From contig NZ_JAERQN010000008.1 in the NCBI RefSeq assembly GCF_016805305.1, forward strand, positions 62,001 to 126,000: 64,000 bases of DNA, read 5' to 3'. Shown here in pieces: positions 33,759 to 41,875 of this stretch. The stretch is from Falsiroseomonas ponticola (lineage in GTDB: Bacteria; Pseudomonadota; Alphaproteobacteria; Acetobacterales; Acetobacteraceae). The notes beneath the pieces were generated by a model that saw only the letters and a list, made by a program, of their open reading frames with translations, searched no databases and had not been told where the DNA came from. Position 1 is the stretch's first letter. Every line of letters starts with the position of its first letter. A program made the position numbers and the translations under genes.

Positions 33759-34136
33759 ATGGCCGAACTGCGCTTCACCAAGGACCATGAATGGGTGCGG
33801 CTGGAGGGCGATGTCGCCACCATCGGCATCACCGACCACGCGCAGAACGCGCTGGGCGACGTCGTCTTCGTGGACCTGCCGGAAGCGGGCCGCGAGGTCA
33901 CGGAAGGCGAGGCCTGCGCCGTGGTGGAAAGCGTGAAGGCCGCCTCCGACGTCTATGCCCCCGTCGCGGGCCGCGTCGTGGAGGCCAATGCCGCCGTCGC
34001 CGAGAACCCCGCGCTCATCAACAGCGACCCGACCGGCGATGGCTGGTTCTTCAAGCTGACCGCGGTGGATGAAGCCGCGATCGCCGCCCTGATGGACGAA
34101 GCGGCCTATGCCGCCTTCCTGGAGACGCTGGCATGA
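33759..34136 (+). CDS. gcvH: Glycine cleavage system H protein
   Basis: A 125-residue lipoyl carrier that shuttles the aminomethyl intermediate among P, T and L proteins. It shows TKDHEWVRLEGDVATIGIT and the lipoylation site Lys60 in VVESVKAASDVYAPV. It starts 12 bases after gcvT and overlaps gcvP by 4 bases. Confidence 0.97.
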   Translation: MAELRFTKDHEWVRLEGDVATIGITDHAQNALGDVVFVDLPEAGREVTEGEACAVVESVKAASDVYAPVAGRVVEANAAVAENPALINSDPTGDGWFFKLTAVDEAAIAALMDEAAYAAFLETLA

Positions 34137-37039
34137 GCCTCCTCACCGACCTCACCGCGCTGGAAGACAAGGGCGAATTCGCGCGCCGCCATATCGGCCC
34201 CTCCGAGGCCGAGATCGCCGCCATGCTCAGCGTCGTCGGCGCGGAGAGCCTGGAGGCGCTGGCCGCCCGCACCGTCCCCGCCGCCATCCGCAGCACCACC
34301 GCCCTGCCGCTGCCGCCCCCGGCGACGGAAGCCGAGGTGATCGCGGAACTGCGTGGCCTGGCCGCGAAGAACCGCGCCGACATCAAGTCCCTGATCGGCA
34401 TGGGCTATCACGGCACGCTGACGCCGCCCGTCATCCTCCGCAACGTGCTGGAGAATCCGGGCTGGTACACCGCCTATACGCCCTACCAGGCCGAACTCGC
34501 CCAGGGCCGCCTGGAAGCGCTGCTGAACTTCCAGACCATGGTGACGGACCTCGCCGGGCTGCCCGTCGCCAATGCCTCGCTGCTGGATGAGGCGACGGCG
34601 GCCGCGGAAGCCATGGCGCTCGCCCATGCCGCGACCAAGGGCAAGTCCGACACGCTGCTGATCGCCTCCGACGTCCACCCGCAGACCCGCGCGGTGGTGG
34701 AAGCGCGCGCGGAGCCGCTGGGCTTCGAGATCGTCATCGCCGCGCCTTCCGACATCGTCGCGACGGCCGCGGCGAAGAAGCCTTTCGCCCTGCTGCTGCA
34801 ATACCCCGGCACCACCGGCGAGGTCCGCGACCTGACGCGGGAGATCGCGGCGGTGCATGGCGCCGGCGGCCTCGCCATCGTGGCCGCCGATCCGCTCTCC
34901 CTCGTCCTGCTGAAGCCGCCCGGGGAGATGGGCGCCGATGTCGTCATCGGCTCCACCCAGCGCTTCGGCGTGCCGATGGGCTATGGCGGCCCGCACGCCG
35001 CCTACATGGCCGTGAAGGACGCGCATAAGCGCCTGATGCCGGGCCGCCTGGTCGGCGTCTCCGTCGATGCCGCCGGCCAGCCCGCCATGCGCCTGGCCCT
35101 CCAGACGCGCGAACAGCACATCCGGCGTGAGAAGGCGACCTCCAACATCTGCACGGCGCAGGTGCTGCTGGCCGTCATGGCCTCCATGTACGCCGTGTGG
35201 CACGGCCCCGAAGGCCTGGCCCGCATCGCGAAGCGCGTCGCGCTGCAGGCGCGCATCCTGGCCGGCGCCGCCAAGCGCTGCGGCTTCAAGCTCCGCCATG
35301 GCGACTTCTTCGACACCATCACGATCGAAGCCGGCGCCAAGGCCGATGCGCTGATGGCCGCCGCCCTCAAGCGCGGCTTCAACCTGGCCCGCCACGCGGA
35401 CCAGGGCATCGGCATCGCGCTCGACGAAACCGTCACGCGCGACGACCTGCTGGCGCTGGTCGCCGCCCTCGCGGAAGCCGCCGGCGCCGCCGCCCCCAGG
35501 CTCGATGCCATCGACGCCGAAGGCGGCATCCCCGGCTCCCTCACCCGCGCCAGCACCTTCCTGACGGCCGAGGTCTTCCGCAGCCACCACGCCGAACACG
35601 CGATGCTCCGCTACCTCAAGAAGCTGGAGGACAAGGACGTCGCGCTGAACCGCAGCATGATCCCGCTGGGGTCCTGCACCATGAAGCTGAACGCCACGGC
35701 GGAGATGATCCCCGTGACCTTCCCCGGCTTCGGCGCCATCCACCCCTTCGCCCCCGTGGACCAGGCGACGGGCTACATCGAGATGATCAAGCGGCTGGAA
35801 GGATGGCTCTGCGCCGTCACCGGCTTCGCCGCCGTCTCGCTCCAGCCCAATGCCGGCAGCGCGGGTGAATATGCCGGGCTGCTCGCCATCCGCGCCTATC
35901 ACCGCGCCCGCGGCGATACGCAGCGGGATGTCTGCCTCATCCCCTCCTCCGCGCACGGCACCAACCCCGCCTCCGCGGTGATGGCCGGCATGAAGGTGGT
36001 GGTGGTCGGCTGCGACCGCGACGGCAACGTCGATCTCGACGACCTCCGCGCCAAGGCCGACCAGCACGCGGACAAGCTTGCGGCCCTCATGGTGACGTAT
36101 CCGTCCACCCACGGCGTCTTCGAGGAAGCCATCCGGGAAATCTGCGCCCTGATCCATGAGAAGGGCGGCCAGGTCTACATGGACGGCGCCAACATGAACG
36201 CGCAGGTGGGCCTGACCTCGCCCGCCGCGATCGGCGCCGATGTCTGCCACCTCAACCTGCACAAGACCTTCTGCATCCCCCATGGCGGCGGCGGCCCCGG
36301 CGTCGGCCCGATCGGCGTCGCGGCGCACCTGGCCCCCTACCTGCCCTCCCACCCGCTGCTCGCGGAAGCGGGGCCGCAGGCCACCTCCCACGGCCCGGTC
36401 AGCGCCGCGCCCTTCGGCAGCGCCTCCATCCTGCCGATCTCCTACGCCTATATCCGCATGATGGGCCCCGAAGGGCTGAAGCGCGCCACGGAAGTCGCCA
36501 TCCTCAACGCCAACTACATGGCGGTGAAGCTGGCCGACCACTTCCCGGTCCTCTACCGCGGCCGGCAAGGCATGGTGGCGCATGAATGCATCCTGGATTG
36601 CCGCGGCTTCCAGCAGAATGGCGGCGCCTCGGTCGAGGACATCGCCAAGCGCCTGCAGGATTACGGCTTCCACGCCCCCACCATGTCCTGGCCCGTCACC
36701 GGCACCCTCATGGTGGAACCCACGGAATCCGAGACCAAGGGCGAACTCGACCGCTTCATCGACGCCATGATCTCGATCCGCGCCGAAATCCGCGCCATCG
36801 AACAAGGCCGGATGGACGCGAAGGACAACCCGCTGAAGAACGCACCCCACACCGCCGCCGAAGTCACGGCCGAAGCGTGGACGCACCCCTACAGCCGCCA
36901 ACAGGCCGCCTTCCCCCTGCCCTACGTCGCCCGCCAGAAATACTGGCCGCCCGTCAAGCGCGTGGACAACGTCCACGGCGACCGCAACCTGGTCTGCACC
37001 TGCGCGCCCCTGGAAGCCTACGCGCAGGCGGCGGAATAG
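34133..37039 (+). CDS. gcvP: Glycine dehydrogenase (decarboxylating), P protein
   Basis: A 968-residue single-chain PLP enzyme that decarboxylates glycine and passes the aminomethyl group to GcvH. The N-terminal half has FARRHIGPSEAEIAAMLSVVG and GMGYHGTLTPPVILRNVLEN. The C-terminal half has the PLP lysine near residue 711 in LNLHKTFCIPHGGGGPG, with SSAHGTNPASAVMAGMKVV before it. The length fits the undivided form of proteobacteria. Its start ATGA overlaps gcvH. A 979-residue antisense ORF here is only a codon-bias shadow. Confidence 0.97.
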   Translation: MSLLTDLTALEDKGEFARRHIGPSEAEIAAMLSVVGAESLEALAARTVPAAIRSTTALPLPPPATEAEVIAELRGLAAKNRADIKSLIGMGYHGTLTPPVILRNVLENPGWYTAYTPYQAELAQGRLEALLNFQTMVTDLAGLPVANASLLDEATAAAEAMALAHAATKGKSDTLLIASDVHPQTRAVVEARAEPLGFEIVIAAPSDIVATAAAKKPFALLLQYPGTTGEVRDLTREIAAVHGAGGLAIVAADPLSLVLLKPPGEMGADVVIGSTQRFGVPMGYGGPHAAYMAVKDAHKRLMPGRLVGVSVDAAGQPAMRLALQTREQHIRREKATSNICTAQVLLAVMASMYAVWHGPEGLARIAKRVALQARILAGAAKRCGFKLRHGDFFDTITIEAGAKADALMAAALKRGFNLARHADQGIGIALDETVTRDDLLALVAALAEAAGAAAPRLDAIDAEGGIPGSLTRASTFLTAEVFRSHHAEHAMLRYLKKLEDKDVALNRSMIPLGSCTMKLNATAEMIPVTFPGFGAIHPFAPVDQATGYIEMIKRLEGWLCAVTGFAAVSLQPNAGSAGEYAGLLAIRAYHRARGDTQRDVCLIPSSAHGTNPASAVMAGMKVVVVGCDRDGNVDLDDLRAKADQHADKLAALMVTYPSTHGVFEEAIREICALIHEKGGQVYMDGANMNAQVGLTSPAAIGADVCHLNLHKTFCIPHGGGGPGVGPIGVAAHLAPYLPSHPLLAEAGPQATSHGPVSAAPFGSASILPISYAYIRMMGPEGLKRATEVAILNANYMAVKLADHFPVLYRGRQGMVAHECILDCRGFQQNGGASVEDIAKRLQDYGFHAPTMSWPVTGTLMVEPTESETKGELDRFIDAMISIRAEIRAIEQGRMDAKDNPLKNAPHTAAEVTAEAWTHPYSRQQAAFPLPYVARQKYWPPVKRVDNVHGDRNLVCTCAPLEAYAQAAE

Positions 37040-37066
37040 GGGCACGCGGGGCGCGCCGGTCGCCCC

Positions 37067-37119
37067 GCAGGGGGGCGCTGCCCCCCTGCACCCCCCGCCA
37101 GGGTCCAGCGGGACCCTGG
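37067..37119 (+). repeat. Paired-palindrome intergenic element, copy 2
   Basis: A 9-bp stem with loop CGCTG (37067-37089), linker ACCCCCCG, then a 9-bp stem with loop AGCG (37098-37119), followed by ACC. It lies 28 bases after the gcvP stop in the gene's orientation. It belongs with the copies at 10958, 37193 and 58669. Confidence 0.7.
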
Positions 37120-37130
37120 ACCGCGGGCAT

Positions 37131-37178
37131 AACGACGAAGGGGGAGGGGGCCGAAGTGCCCCCTCCCCCTTCGTCGTT
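37131..37178. repeat. Perfect 21-bp inverted repeat between convergent genes
   Basis: The arms at 37131-37151 and 37158-37178 are perfectly complementary around loop CGAAGT. They lie between gcvP and the convergent nrsF gene, flanked on both sides by paired-palindrome elements that point inward. It may terminate or block transcription from both sides, but it has no long T-run. Confidence 0.7.
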
Positions 37179-37192
37179 GTATCTCATGGGTT

Positions 37193-37247
37193 CCAAGGGC
37201 CCGCTGGCCCTTGGTGGGTGGGGTGTGGGGAGGGCAAGGCCCTCCCC
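37193..37247 (-). repeat. Paired-palindrome intergenic element, copy 3
   Basis: Read on the minus strand, a perfect 9-bp stem with loop CTT (37247-37227) is followed by a 12-base C-rich linker beginning ACACCCC, then a perfect 9-bp stem with loop AGCG (37214-37193) and AAC. It sits 20 bases beyond the nrsF stop, in that gene's orientation. Confidence 0.65.
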
Positions 37248-37266
37248 GCGGGCCACCCGCGCCGCC

Positions 37267-37914
37267 CTACGGCGCCCCCATCGCCCGCATCGCGCGGGCA
37301 CCCCAGCGGCGGGCCAGGATGGTGACCAGCAGCACTGATCCGCCGTGCCAGATCAGCACCATGGCGGCCGCGTCCAGGTGGTGCACCAGGGTCAGGCCGA
37401 CGGAGGCGATGGCCGCGGCGGCCAGGCCGGACAGGGCGGCGACGGGGGCGGGTCGCAGGGGGGCGGCGTGGCGCGTCATCCACAGCATGCCGAGCGTCAG
37501 CGGGATGCCGAAGCCGATGATGAAGCGCATGCAGCCGAAGCTGGTGGACAGGGCCGGGAAGCCTTGTTCGACGAATTCCTGCACGCAGCCCCAGCCGAGG
37601 CCGGAGATCCAGAAGGCCGCGAAGGGCAGTGGCAGCAGCGCCCATTTGTCGCTGCGGTCCGGCAGGGCCAGGTGGAAGGCGGCGATGGCGGCGGCCGTGC
37701 CGGTCAGCAGGGCCGCCGCCAGGTTCACCTGTTCATGCATCAGCATCAGGCGTTGTTCGATATCGTGCCGGAAGCCGGACACGGCGACGCCGAGGGCGAC
37801 GATCGCCGTCGCCATGGCCAGCCAGCCCAGCGCCGCGAGCAGGGGCGGCGGCACGCGGCGCACCGGCGTCAGCCCGGCGGAGAGCCGGCTGATCAGGTCA
37901 TCCGTCCGCATCAC
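37267..37914 (-). CDS. nrsF: NrsF-family anti-sigma factor (DUF1109)
   Basis: A 215-residue inner-membrane protein with six hydrophobic helices, of the NrsF/DUF1109 family that holds SigF at the membrane. The N-terminus MMRTDDLISRLSAGLTPVRRV is the conserved cytoplasmic segment. Paired cysteines (GWGCVQEFVEQGF and STSFGCMRFIIGFGIPL) are the likely signal-sensing sites for metal or thiol stress. Its start overlaps the sigma-factor stop by 4 bases. Confidence 0.9.
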   Translation of the reverse strand: MMRTDDLISRLSAGLTPVRRVPPPLLAALGWLAMATAIVALGVAVSGFRHDIEQRLMLMHEQVNLAAALLTGTAAAIAAFHLALPDRSDKWALLPLPFAAFWISGLGWGCVQEFVEQGFPALSTSFGCMRFIIGFGIPLTLGMLWMTRHAAPLRPAPVAALSGLAAAAIASVGLTLVHHLDAAAMVLIWHGGSVLLVTILARRWGARAMRAMGAP

Positions 37915-38522
37915 TCATCCCCCTTCACGCCGAAGCGTCGGCGCAGCGAATGCATGGCGCGGTGGGTCGCGACCTTCAAGGCACCGATGCTGAGGCCCGA
38001 TCGCGCGGAGGCTTCCGCCAGCGGCAGGTCCTCCAGCTTCGCCAGGCGCAGCGCGGTGCGCTGGCTTTCCGGCAGTGCGGACACCGCGTCGCGCAGGTTG
38101 CGCGCGGCGATGCGTTCCTCCGCCACCGGCGCGACGGAGGCCGCGCCTTCCGGCAGGTCGTCGATGTTCGATTCGCGCCCCGCCCCGCGGCCGCGCCGGC
38201 GCAGCCGGTCCACCGCGCGGCGGGTCGCGATGGTGGTCAGCCAGGGGCCGAAGGGGCGGGCGGGGTCGTAGGTGTGGCGCAGCGCGTGGATGGTCATCAG
38301 CGCGTCCTGCACCGCGTCCTCGGCTTCCGCGGCATCGCGGATGCGGGCGCGGCACAGGCTGCGCAGCCGCGGCGTGATCTCCCGCAGCAGCGTGTCGTAG
38401 GCGCGCGCGTCGCCGGCCTGCGCGGCCGCCAGCAGCCCGCCCCAGCGGGTTTCCTGCGTCGCGCGGGTCGTGGTGGTGTCCGTCATGGGGGAGAGGCCGG
38501 CCGGAAGGCTGGCGGCGAGCAT
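37911..38522 (-). CDS. sigF: ECF sigma factor, SigF type
   Basis: A sigma-70 family ECF factor of 203 residues (191 if ATG 38486 is used). Region 2 is AYDTLLREITPRLRSLCRARI with DAEDAVQDALMTIHA-like core (AEAEDAVQDALMTIHALRHT); region 4 is LPESQRTALRLAKLEDLPLAEA with the GLSIGALKVATHRAMHSLRR helix-turn-helix. The ATG at 38522 follows GAGG by six bases and lies one base past the YHS gene stop, which favours it. It is paired with NrsF, as in Caulobacter, and a GTAACC-N16-CGAA promoter precedes the operon, so it is probably self-controlled. Confidence 0.9.
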   Translation of the reverse strand: MLAASLPAGLSPMTDTTTTRATQETRWGGLLAAAQAGDARAYDTLLREITPRLRSLCRARIRDAAEAEDAVQDALMTIHALRHTYDPARPFGPWLTTIATRRAVDRLRRRGRGAGRESNIDDLPEGAASVAPVAEERIAARNLRDAVSALPESQRTALRLAKLEDLPLAEASARSGLSIGALKVATHRAMHSLRRRFGVKGDE

Positions 38523-38523
38523 G

Positions 38524-38970
38524 TCACGCCTCGGCCAGGCGCGGCCAGTTGGCCGTGGCGCGCGCGATATGGCCGGGGATGTCGCGGCGCCATTGCCGCT
38601 GCACGCCGCGGTCGTAGTTGAGGTAGAGGGTGCCGGCCTCGATGTGCCAGGCCTCCGGGTCGATATCCACCTTGTAGCCGCGCGCCACGCCGAAGGCGCA
38701 GAAGCCGCCGAAGGCGGGGGCGAAGGCGGTGGGGTTGGCCTCGAACATCGCGCGATGCGCGGCGGAGGCGAAGTGCCAGGTGGCGCCGGCATGGTCCGCC
38801 GCGAAGGCCGCGCTGCCGCGGCGCGGCGCGCCTTCGGTGAACCAGACGACGGTGTCGAACCCGCGCAGCGCGATGCCGGCGGCGTTGTTGACGGCGCGGA
38901 TGCGCGGCATGGCCAGCGCCGGCGTGGCGAAGGGGATGGCGGCCAGGGTGAAGAAGCTGCGGCGCAGCAT
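38524..38970 (-). CDS. Secreted YHS-domain protein of the SigF operon
   Basis: A 148-residue exported protein. The signal peptide MLRRSFFTLAAIPFATPALA is followed by a YHS-like domain (GIALRGFDTVVWFTEGAPRRGS, TWHFASAAHRAMFEANP, YCAFG-type GGFCAFGVARGYKVD). The YHS motif is thought to bind metals. The last third, IEAGTLYLNYDRGVQRQWR, is seen in many such secreted proteins. It is the first gene behind the SigF-type promoter, so it should be the most strongly induced member of the stress operon. Confidence 0.88.
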   Translation of the reverse strand: MLRRSFFTLAAIPFATPALAMPRIRAVNNAAGIALRGFDTVVWFTEGAPRRGSAAFAADHAGATWHFASAAHRAMFEANPTAFAPAFGGFCAFGVARGYKVDIDPEAWHIEAGTLYLNYDRGVQRQWRRDIPGHIARATANWPRLAEA

Positions 38971-39005
38971 GGCGGGGGTCTTCCGATGACGGGGATGCCG
39001 GGCGC

Positions 39006-39031
39006 TTCGCCGGCCCGCGCGGGATGGTTAC
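39006..39031 (-). promoter_or_regulatory. SigF-type ECF promoter
   Basis: On the minus strand GTAACC (39031-39026), exactly 16 bases, then CGAA (39009-39006), 36 bases before the YHS start codon. This matches the GTAACC-N16-CGAA motif I recall for Caulobacter SigF and supports self-control of the operon. Confidence 0.75.
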
Positions 39032-39070
39032 GCCCCTTGATGCAGGCGCGTCGCGGCGCCACCGTGCCGC

Positions 39071-39652
39071 ATGGACGAAACGCCCTCTCCGCCGCCCCCC
39101 TGGACCACCACGGCATCGACCGTCCTGGTGGAGGATCGCTGGATCAAGCTGCGCGCGGACCGGCTGCGCACGCGGGACGGCGCGGAGATCGCGCCCTGGT
39201 ACGTGCTGGACTACGCGGATTGGTGCTGCGCCGTCGCCATCACGCCGGAGGGCCGCGTGGTGATGGTGCGGCAATGGCGCCATGGCGCGCAGTCCTGGTC
39301 GCTGGAACTGCCGGGCGGCGTCATGGACCCCGGGGATGCGGATGCCATCGCCGCCGCGCGGCGGGAGCTGCGGGAGGAGACGGGCTATGACGCCCCCGAA
39401 TGGCGCTTCCTCTACGCCGCCCATGCCAACCCCGCCATCCAGACCAACCGGCTGCACATCGTGCTCGGCCTCGGCGCCGTGCCCGTCGCGGCCGCGACGC
39501 CGGAGCCGACCGAGGATATCGCCGTGGTGCTGATGACGGTGGAGGAGGTGCTGGCCGCGGTGGCCGGGGGCGGCATCGGCCAGTCCATGCATGTGGGCGG
39601 CATCCTCGTCGCCCTGGCCGCCGCCGGGCGAATCCGGCAGGAGATCGCGTGA
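39071..39652 (+). CDS. Nudix hydrolase
   Basis: A 193-residue pyrophosphohydrolase, ADP-sugar type in general layout. The Nudix box is GGVMDPGDADAIAAARRELREETGY: the first acidic position is Asp rather than Glu and one extra residue lies before RREL, but the REL-EE-G core is intact. The N-terminus has VLVEDRWIKLRADRLRTRDG. The substrate is unknown. The stop TGA shares a base with the next start (TGATG). Confidence 0.9.
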   Translation: MDETPSPPPPWTTTASTVLVEDRWIKLRADRLRTRDGAEIAPWYVLDYADWCCAVAITPEGRVVMVRQWRHGAQSWSLELPGGVMDPGDADAIAAARRELREETGYDAPEWRFLYAAHANPAIQTNRLHIVLGLGAVPVAAATPEPTEDIAVVLMTVEEVLAAVAGGGIGQSMHVGGILVALAAAGRIRQEIA

Positions 39653-40101
39653 TGAGCAGCGTGACCGTCATTCCCCTGGCGCCCGGGCACCGGGAGGCGT
39701 GGGAGCGCCTCTATGCCGGCTACGCGGATTTCTACCGCGTGACGCAGACGCCGGAGATGCGCGCGCGCGTCTGGGGCTGGATCATGGACCCGGCGCATGA
39801 GGTGAAGGCCTTCGTGGCGGTGGACGCGGCCGGCAAGCCGCTCGGCCTCGCCCATTACCGCCCCTTCGCGCGGCCGCTCTCCGCCAGCACCGGCGGCTTC
39901 CTCGACGATCTCTTCGTCGATCCCGCGGCGCGCGGGCAGCGCGTGGCCGATGCGCTGATCGAGGCGGTGGCGGCGGAGGGCCGCAAGCGGGGCTGGTCGG
40001 TGATCCGCTGGATCACGGCCGATGACAATTACCGCGGCCGCGGCGTCTATGACCGCCTGGCGACCCGCACCATGTGGATCACCTACGACAAGAAGCTCTG
40101 A
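39652..40101 (+). CDS. GNAT family N-acetyltransferase
   Basis: A 149-residue acetyl-CoA-dependent acyltransferase. Core motifs are GLAHYRPFAR (beta 4), GGFLDDLFVDPAARGQRVADAL (motif A with the CoA pyrophosphate loop ARGQRV) and VIRWITADDNYRGRGVYDRLA. The acceptor is unknown. It is translated from an ATG overlapping the Nudix stop codon, so the two proteins are made together. Confidence 0.92.
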   Translation: MSSVTVIPLAPGHREAWERLYAGYADFYRVTQTPEMRARVWGWIMDPAHEVKAFVAVDAAGKPLGLAHYRPFARPLSASTGGFLDDLFVDPAARGQRVADALIEAVAAEGRKRGWSVIRWITADDNYRGRGVYDRLATRTMWITYDKKL

Positions 40102-40104
40102 AAG

Positions 40105-40129
40105 CCCTCTCCCCCGAGGGGGGAGAGGG
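40105..40129. repeat. REP-like hairpin between convergent genes
   Basis: CCCTCTCCCC and GGGGAGAGGG (10-bp arms) lie around a 5-base loop just after the GNAT stop, followed by TTGGGTGAGGGGGG and a second short GC hairpin before 40160. The sequence resembles a palindrome type spread through many proteobacteria. It has no T-run, so its terminator role is uncertain. Confidence 0.55.
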
Positions 40130-40162
40130 TTGGGTGAGGGGGGCCTTGCCGCCCCCCGCCCC

Positions 40163-41743
40163 TCAGTTCCCCACGCGCACGAAGCGCAGCGGGAAATAGT
40201 TGTCCGCCAGCTGCTGCAGCTGGATGTTGGACCGGGCGGCCCAGATCACGGTCTGCTGGTGCAGCGGCAGGTGGCCCACCGCATCGGTGTGGATCTTCAG
40301 CGCCTCCTCGATCATCGCCTGGCGCGCCTGCGGGTTGGTCTCCACCGCCATGGCCGAGACCAGCTGGTCGAAGCGCGCATTGCTGAAGCCGCCCACGTTG
40401 AACAGCCCGCGGTCGCCCTGGCGCGACGCCATCAGGTTGAAGAAGGCGTTGTGGGCGTCATAGGTGTTGGGCGTCCAGCCCAGCATGTAGAAGCTGGTGT
40501 TGTAGCGCGGGCCCAGGATCTCCGCGAAGTAGCGCGCCCGGGTCTGCGCGTTCAGCGTGACGCGCACGCCGACGCGCGCGAGCATGGAGACGACGGCGGT
40601 GCAGATCGCCTCGTCATTCACGTAGCGGTCGTTCGGGCAATCGAGCGTGACGCCGAAGCCCTGCGGATAGCCCGCCTCCGCCAGCAGGCGGCGCGCCAGG
40701 TCGGGGTTGTAGGCCGCCACCTGGTCGCCGGCCGTGGTGTGGCCGTTCACCCCCGGGCCGATCATCAGCCCCGTCGCCCGCGCCTGGCCGCGCATCACGG
40801 TGCGCACGATCGCCGCGCGGTCGATGGCGTGGTTGAAGGCCTGGCGCACGCGCAGGTCCTGGAACGGGTTGCGGCCGCGCACATCGGACTTCAGCAGTTC
40901 CGGCCGCAGCTGGTCGAAGCCGAGATAGATGGTCCGCAGCTCCGCCTGCTGGTGGATGCGGATGTTGGGCGTGCGGGACAGGCGGTCGGTATCCTGCGGC
41001 GGCACGGTATAGACCATGTCCACCTCGCCGCTCAGCAGCGCCGCGATGCGCGTCGCGTCATTGGCGATGACGTTGAACTCGACGCGGGTCAGGTTGTGCT
41101 CCGGCCGGTCCCACCAGCCGGGGTTCGGCGCCAGCACCGTGCGGCGGTCCGGTTCGCGGGAGACGAGGCGGAAGGGCCCCGTGCCCATGGCGTTGCGGGT
41201 CGCGAAATTCTCGGCGCCCGTGGTCAGGTCCGCGCTGCGCGTCGCGTTGTTCGCCTCCGCCCAGCGGCGGGACATCATGCCGATGCCGGTGATCTCCTCC
41301 AGGAAGATCGGGTTCGGCGCATGCGTCTCCACATCCACCGTGTGGTCGTCGATGCGCCGCGCCTCCTTCACGCTGGCGAGCGAGCCGCCCACATTCGATC
41401 CCTGCGCCTTGGCGCGCCCGATGGAGAAGACGACGTCATCCGCCGTGAAGGGCGTGCCATCCGTGAAGGTCACGCCGCGGCGCAGATGGAAGCGCCAGAC
41501 GGAAGGGGAGGTCTGCTCCCAGCGCTCGGCGAGCGACGCCTCGACCTGCAACTGCCGATTGCGGCGCACCAGCGGCTCATAGACGTTCTGCATGAAGCTC
41601 AGCAGGAAGGTTTCCTGCCGGGCATAGGGATCCATGGAGTTCACATCCCCGTCATTGGCCCAGCGGAACAGATTCGCCTGGGCGGAGGGGGCGGCGAAAG
41701 CGGTCGCCGCAAGCAGGGTGGCGGCCAGGAAACTGCGCTTCAC
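40163..41743 (-). CDS. Peptide/nickel-type ABC transporter substrate-binding protein
   Basis: A 526-residue family 5 extracellular binding protein. A signal peptide (MKRSFLAATLLAATAFAAPSAQA) precedes NLFRWANDGDVNSMDPYARQ, the LAERWEQTSPSVWRFHLRRGVTFTDGTPFTADDVVFS family block, and DLRVRQAFNHAIDRAAIVRTVMRG. It would bind oligopeptides or a related solute in the periplasm. No permease or ATPase genes are adjacent in this window. It is divergent from the RTX/FG-GAP gene. Confidence 0.92.
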   Translation of the reverse strand: MKRSFLAATLLAATAFAAPSAQANLFRWANDGDVNSMDPYARQETFLLSFMQNVYEPLVRRNRQLQVEASLAERWEQTSPSVWRFHLRRGVTFTDGTPFTADDVVFSIGRAKAQGSNVGGSLASVKEARRIDDHTVDVETHAPNPIFLEEITGIGMMSRRWAEANNATRSADLTTGAENFATRNAMGTGPFRLVSREPDRRTVLAPNPGWWDRPEHNLTRVEFNVIANDATRIAALLSGEVDMVYTVPPQDTDRLSRTPNIRIHQQAELRTIYLGFDQLRPELLKSDVRGRNPFQDLRVRQAFNHAIDRAAIVRTVMRGQARATGLMIGPGVNGHTTAGDQVAAYNPDLARRLLAEAGYPQGFGVTLDCPNDRYVNDEAICTAVVSMLARVGVRVTLNAQTRARYFAEILGPRYNTSFYMLGWTPNTYDAHNAFFNLMASRQGDRGLFNVGGFSNARFDQLVSAMAVETNPQARQAMIEEALKIHTDAVGHLPLHQQTVIWAARSNIQLQQLADNYFPLRFVRVGN

Positions 41744-41875
41744 GTTGTCACTCCGACATGTTGTTGCGCCGAGCCTAGCCCGGTGCCGGACCGGCGACCA
41801 GCACTCGGCGCTTGAACATGTCGGTCGGGACGGGCATGTGGCGGGCGGACGTTAACGTTACGTAAAGGCATCACC

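Noticed and set aside
34106..37045. A 979-residue minus-strand ORF opposite gcvP
   Set aside because: It is exactly antisense to gcvP, with His/Gly/Asp-rich composition and no domain. It is a codon-bias artefact, as are the plus-strand ORFs at 7630-10119 (opposite hrpB) and 776-2854.
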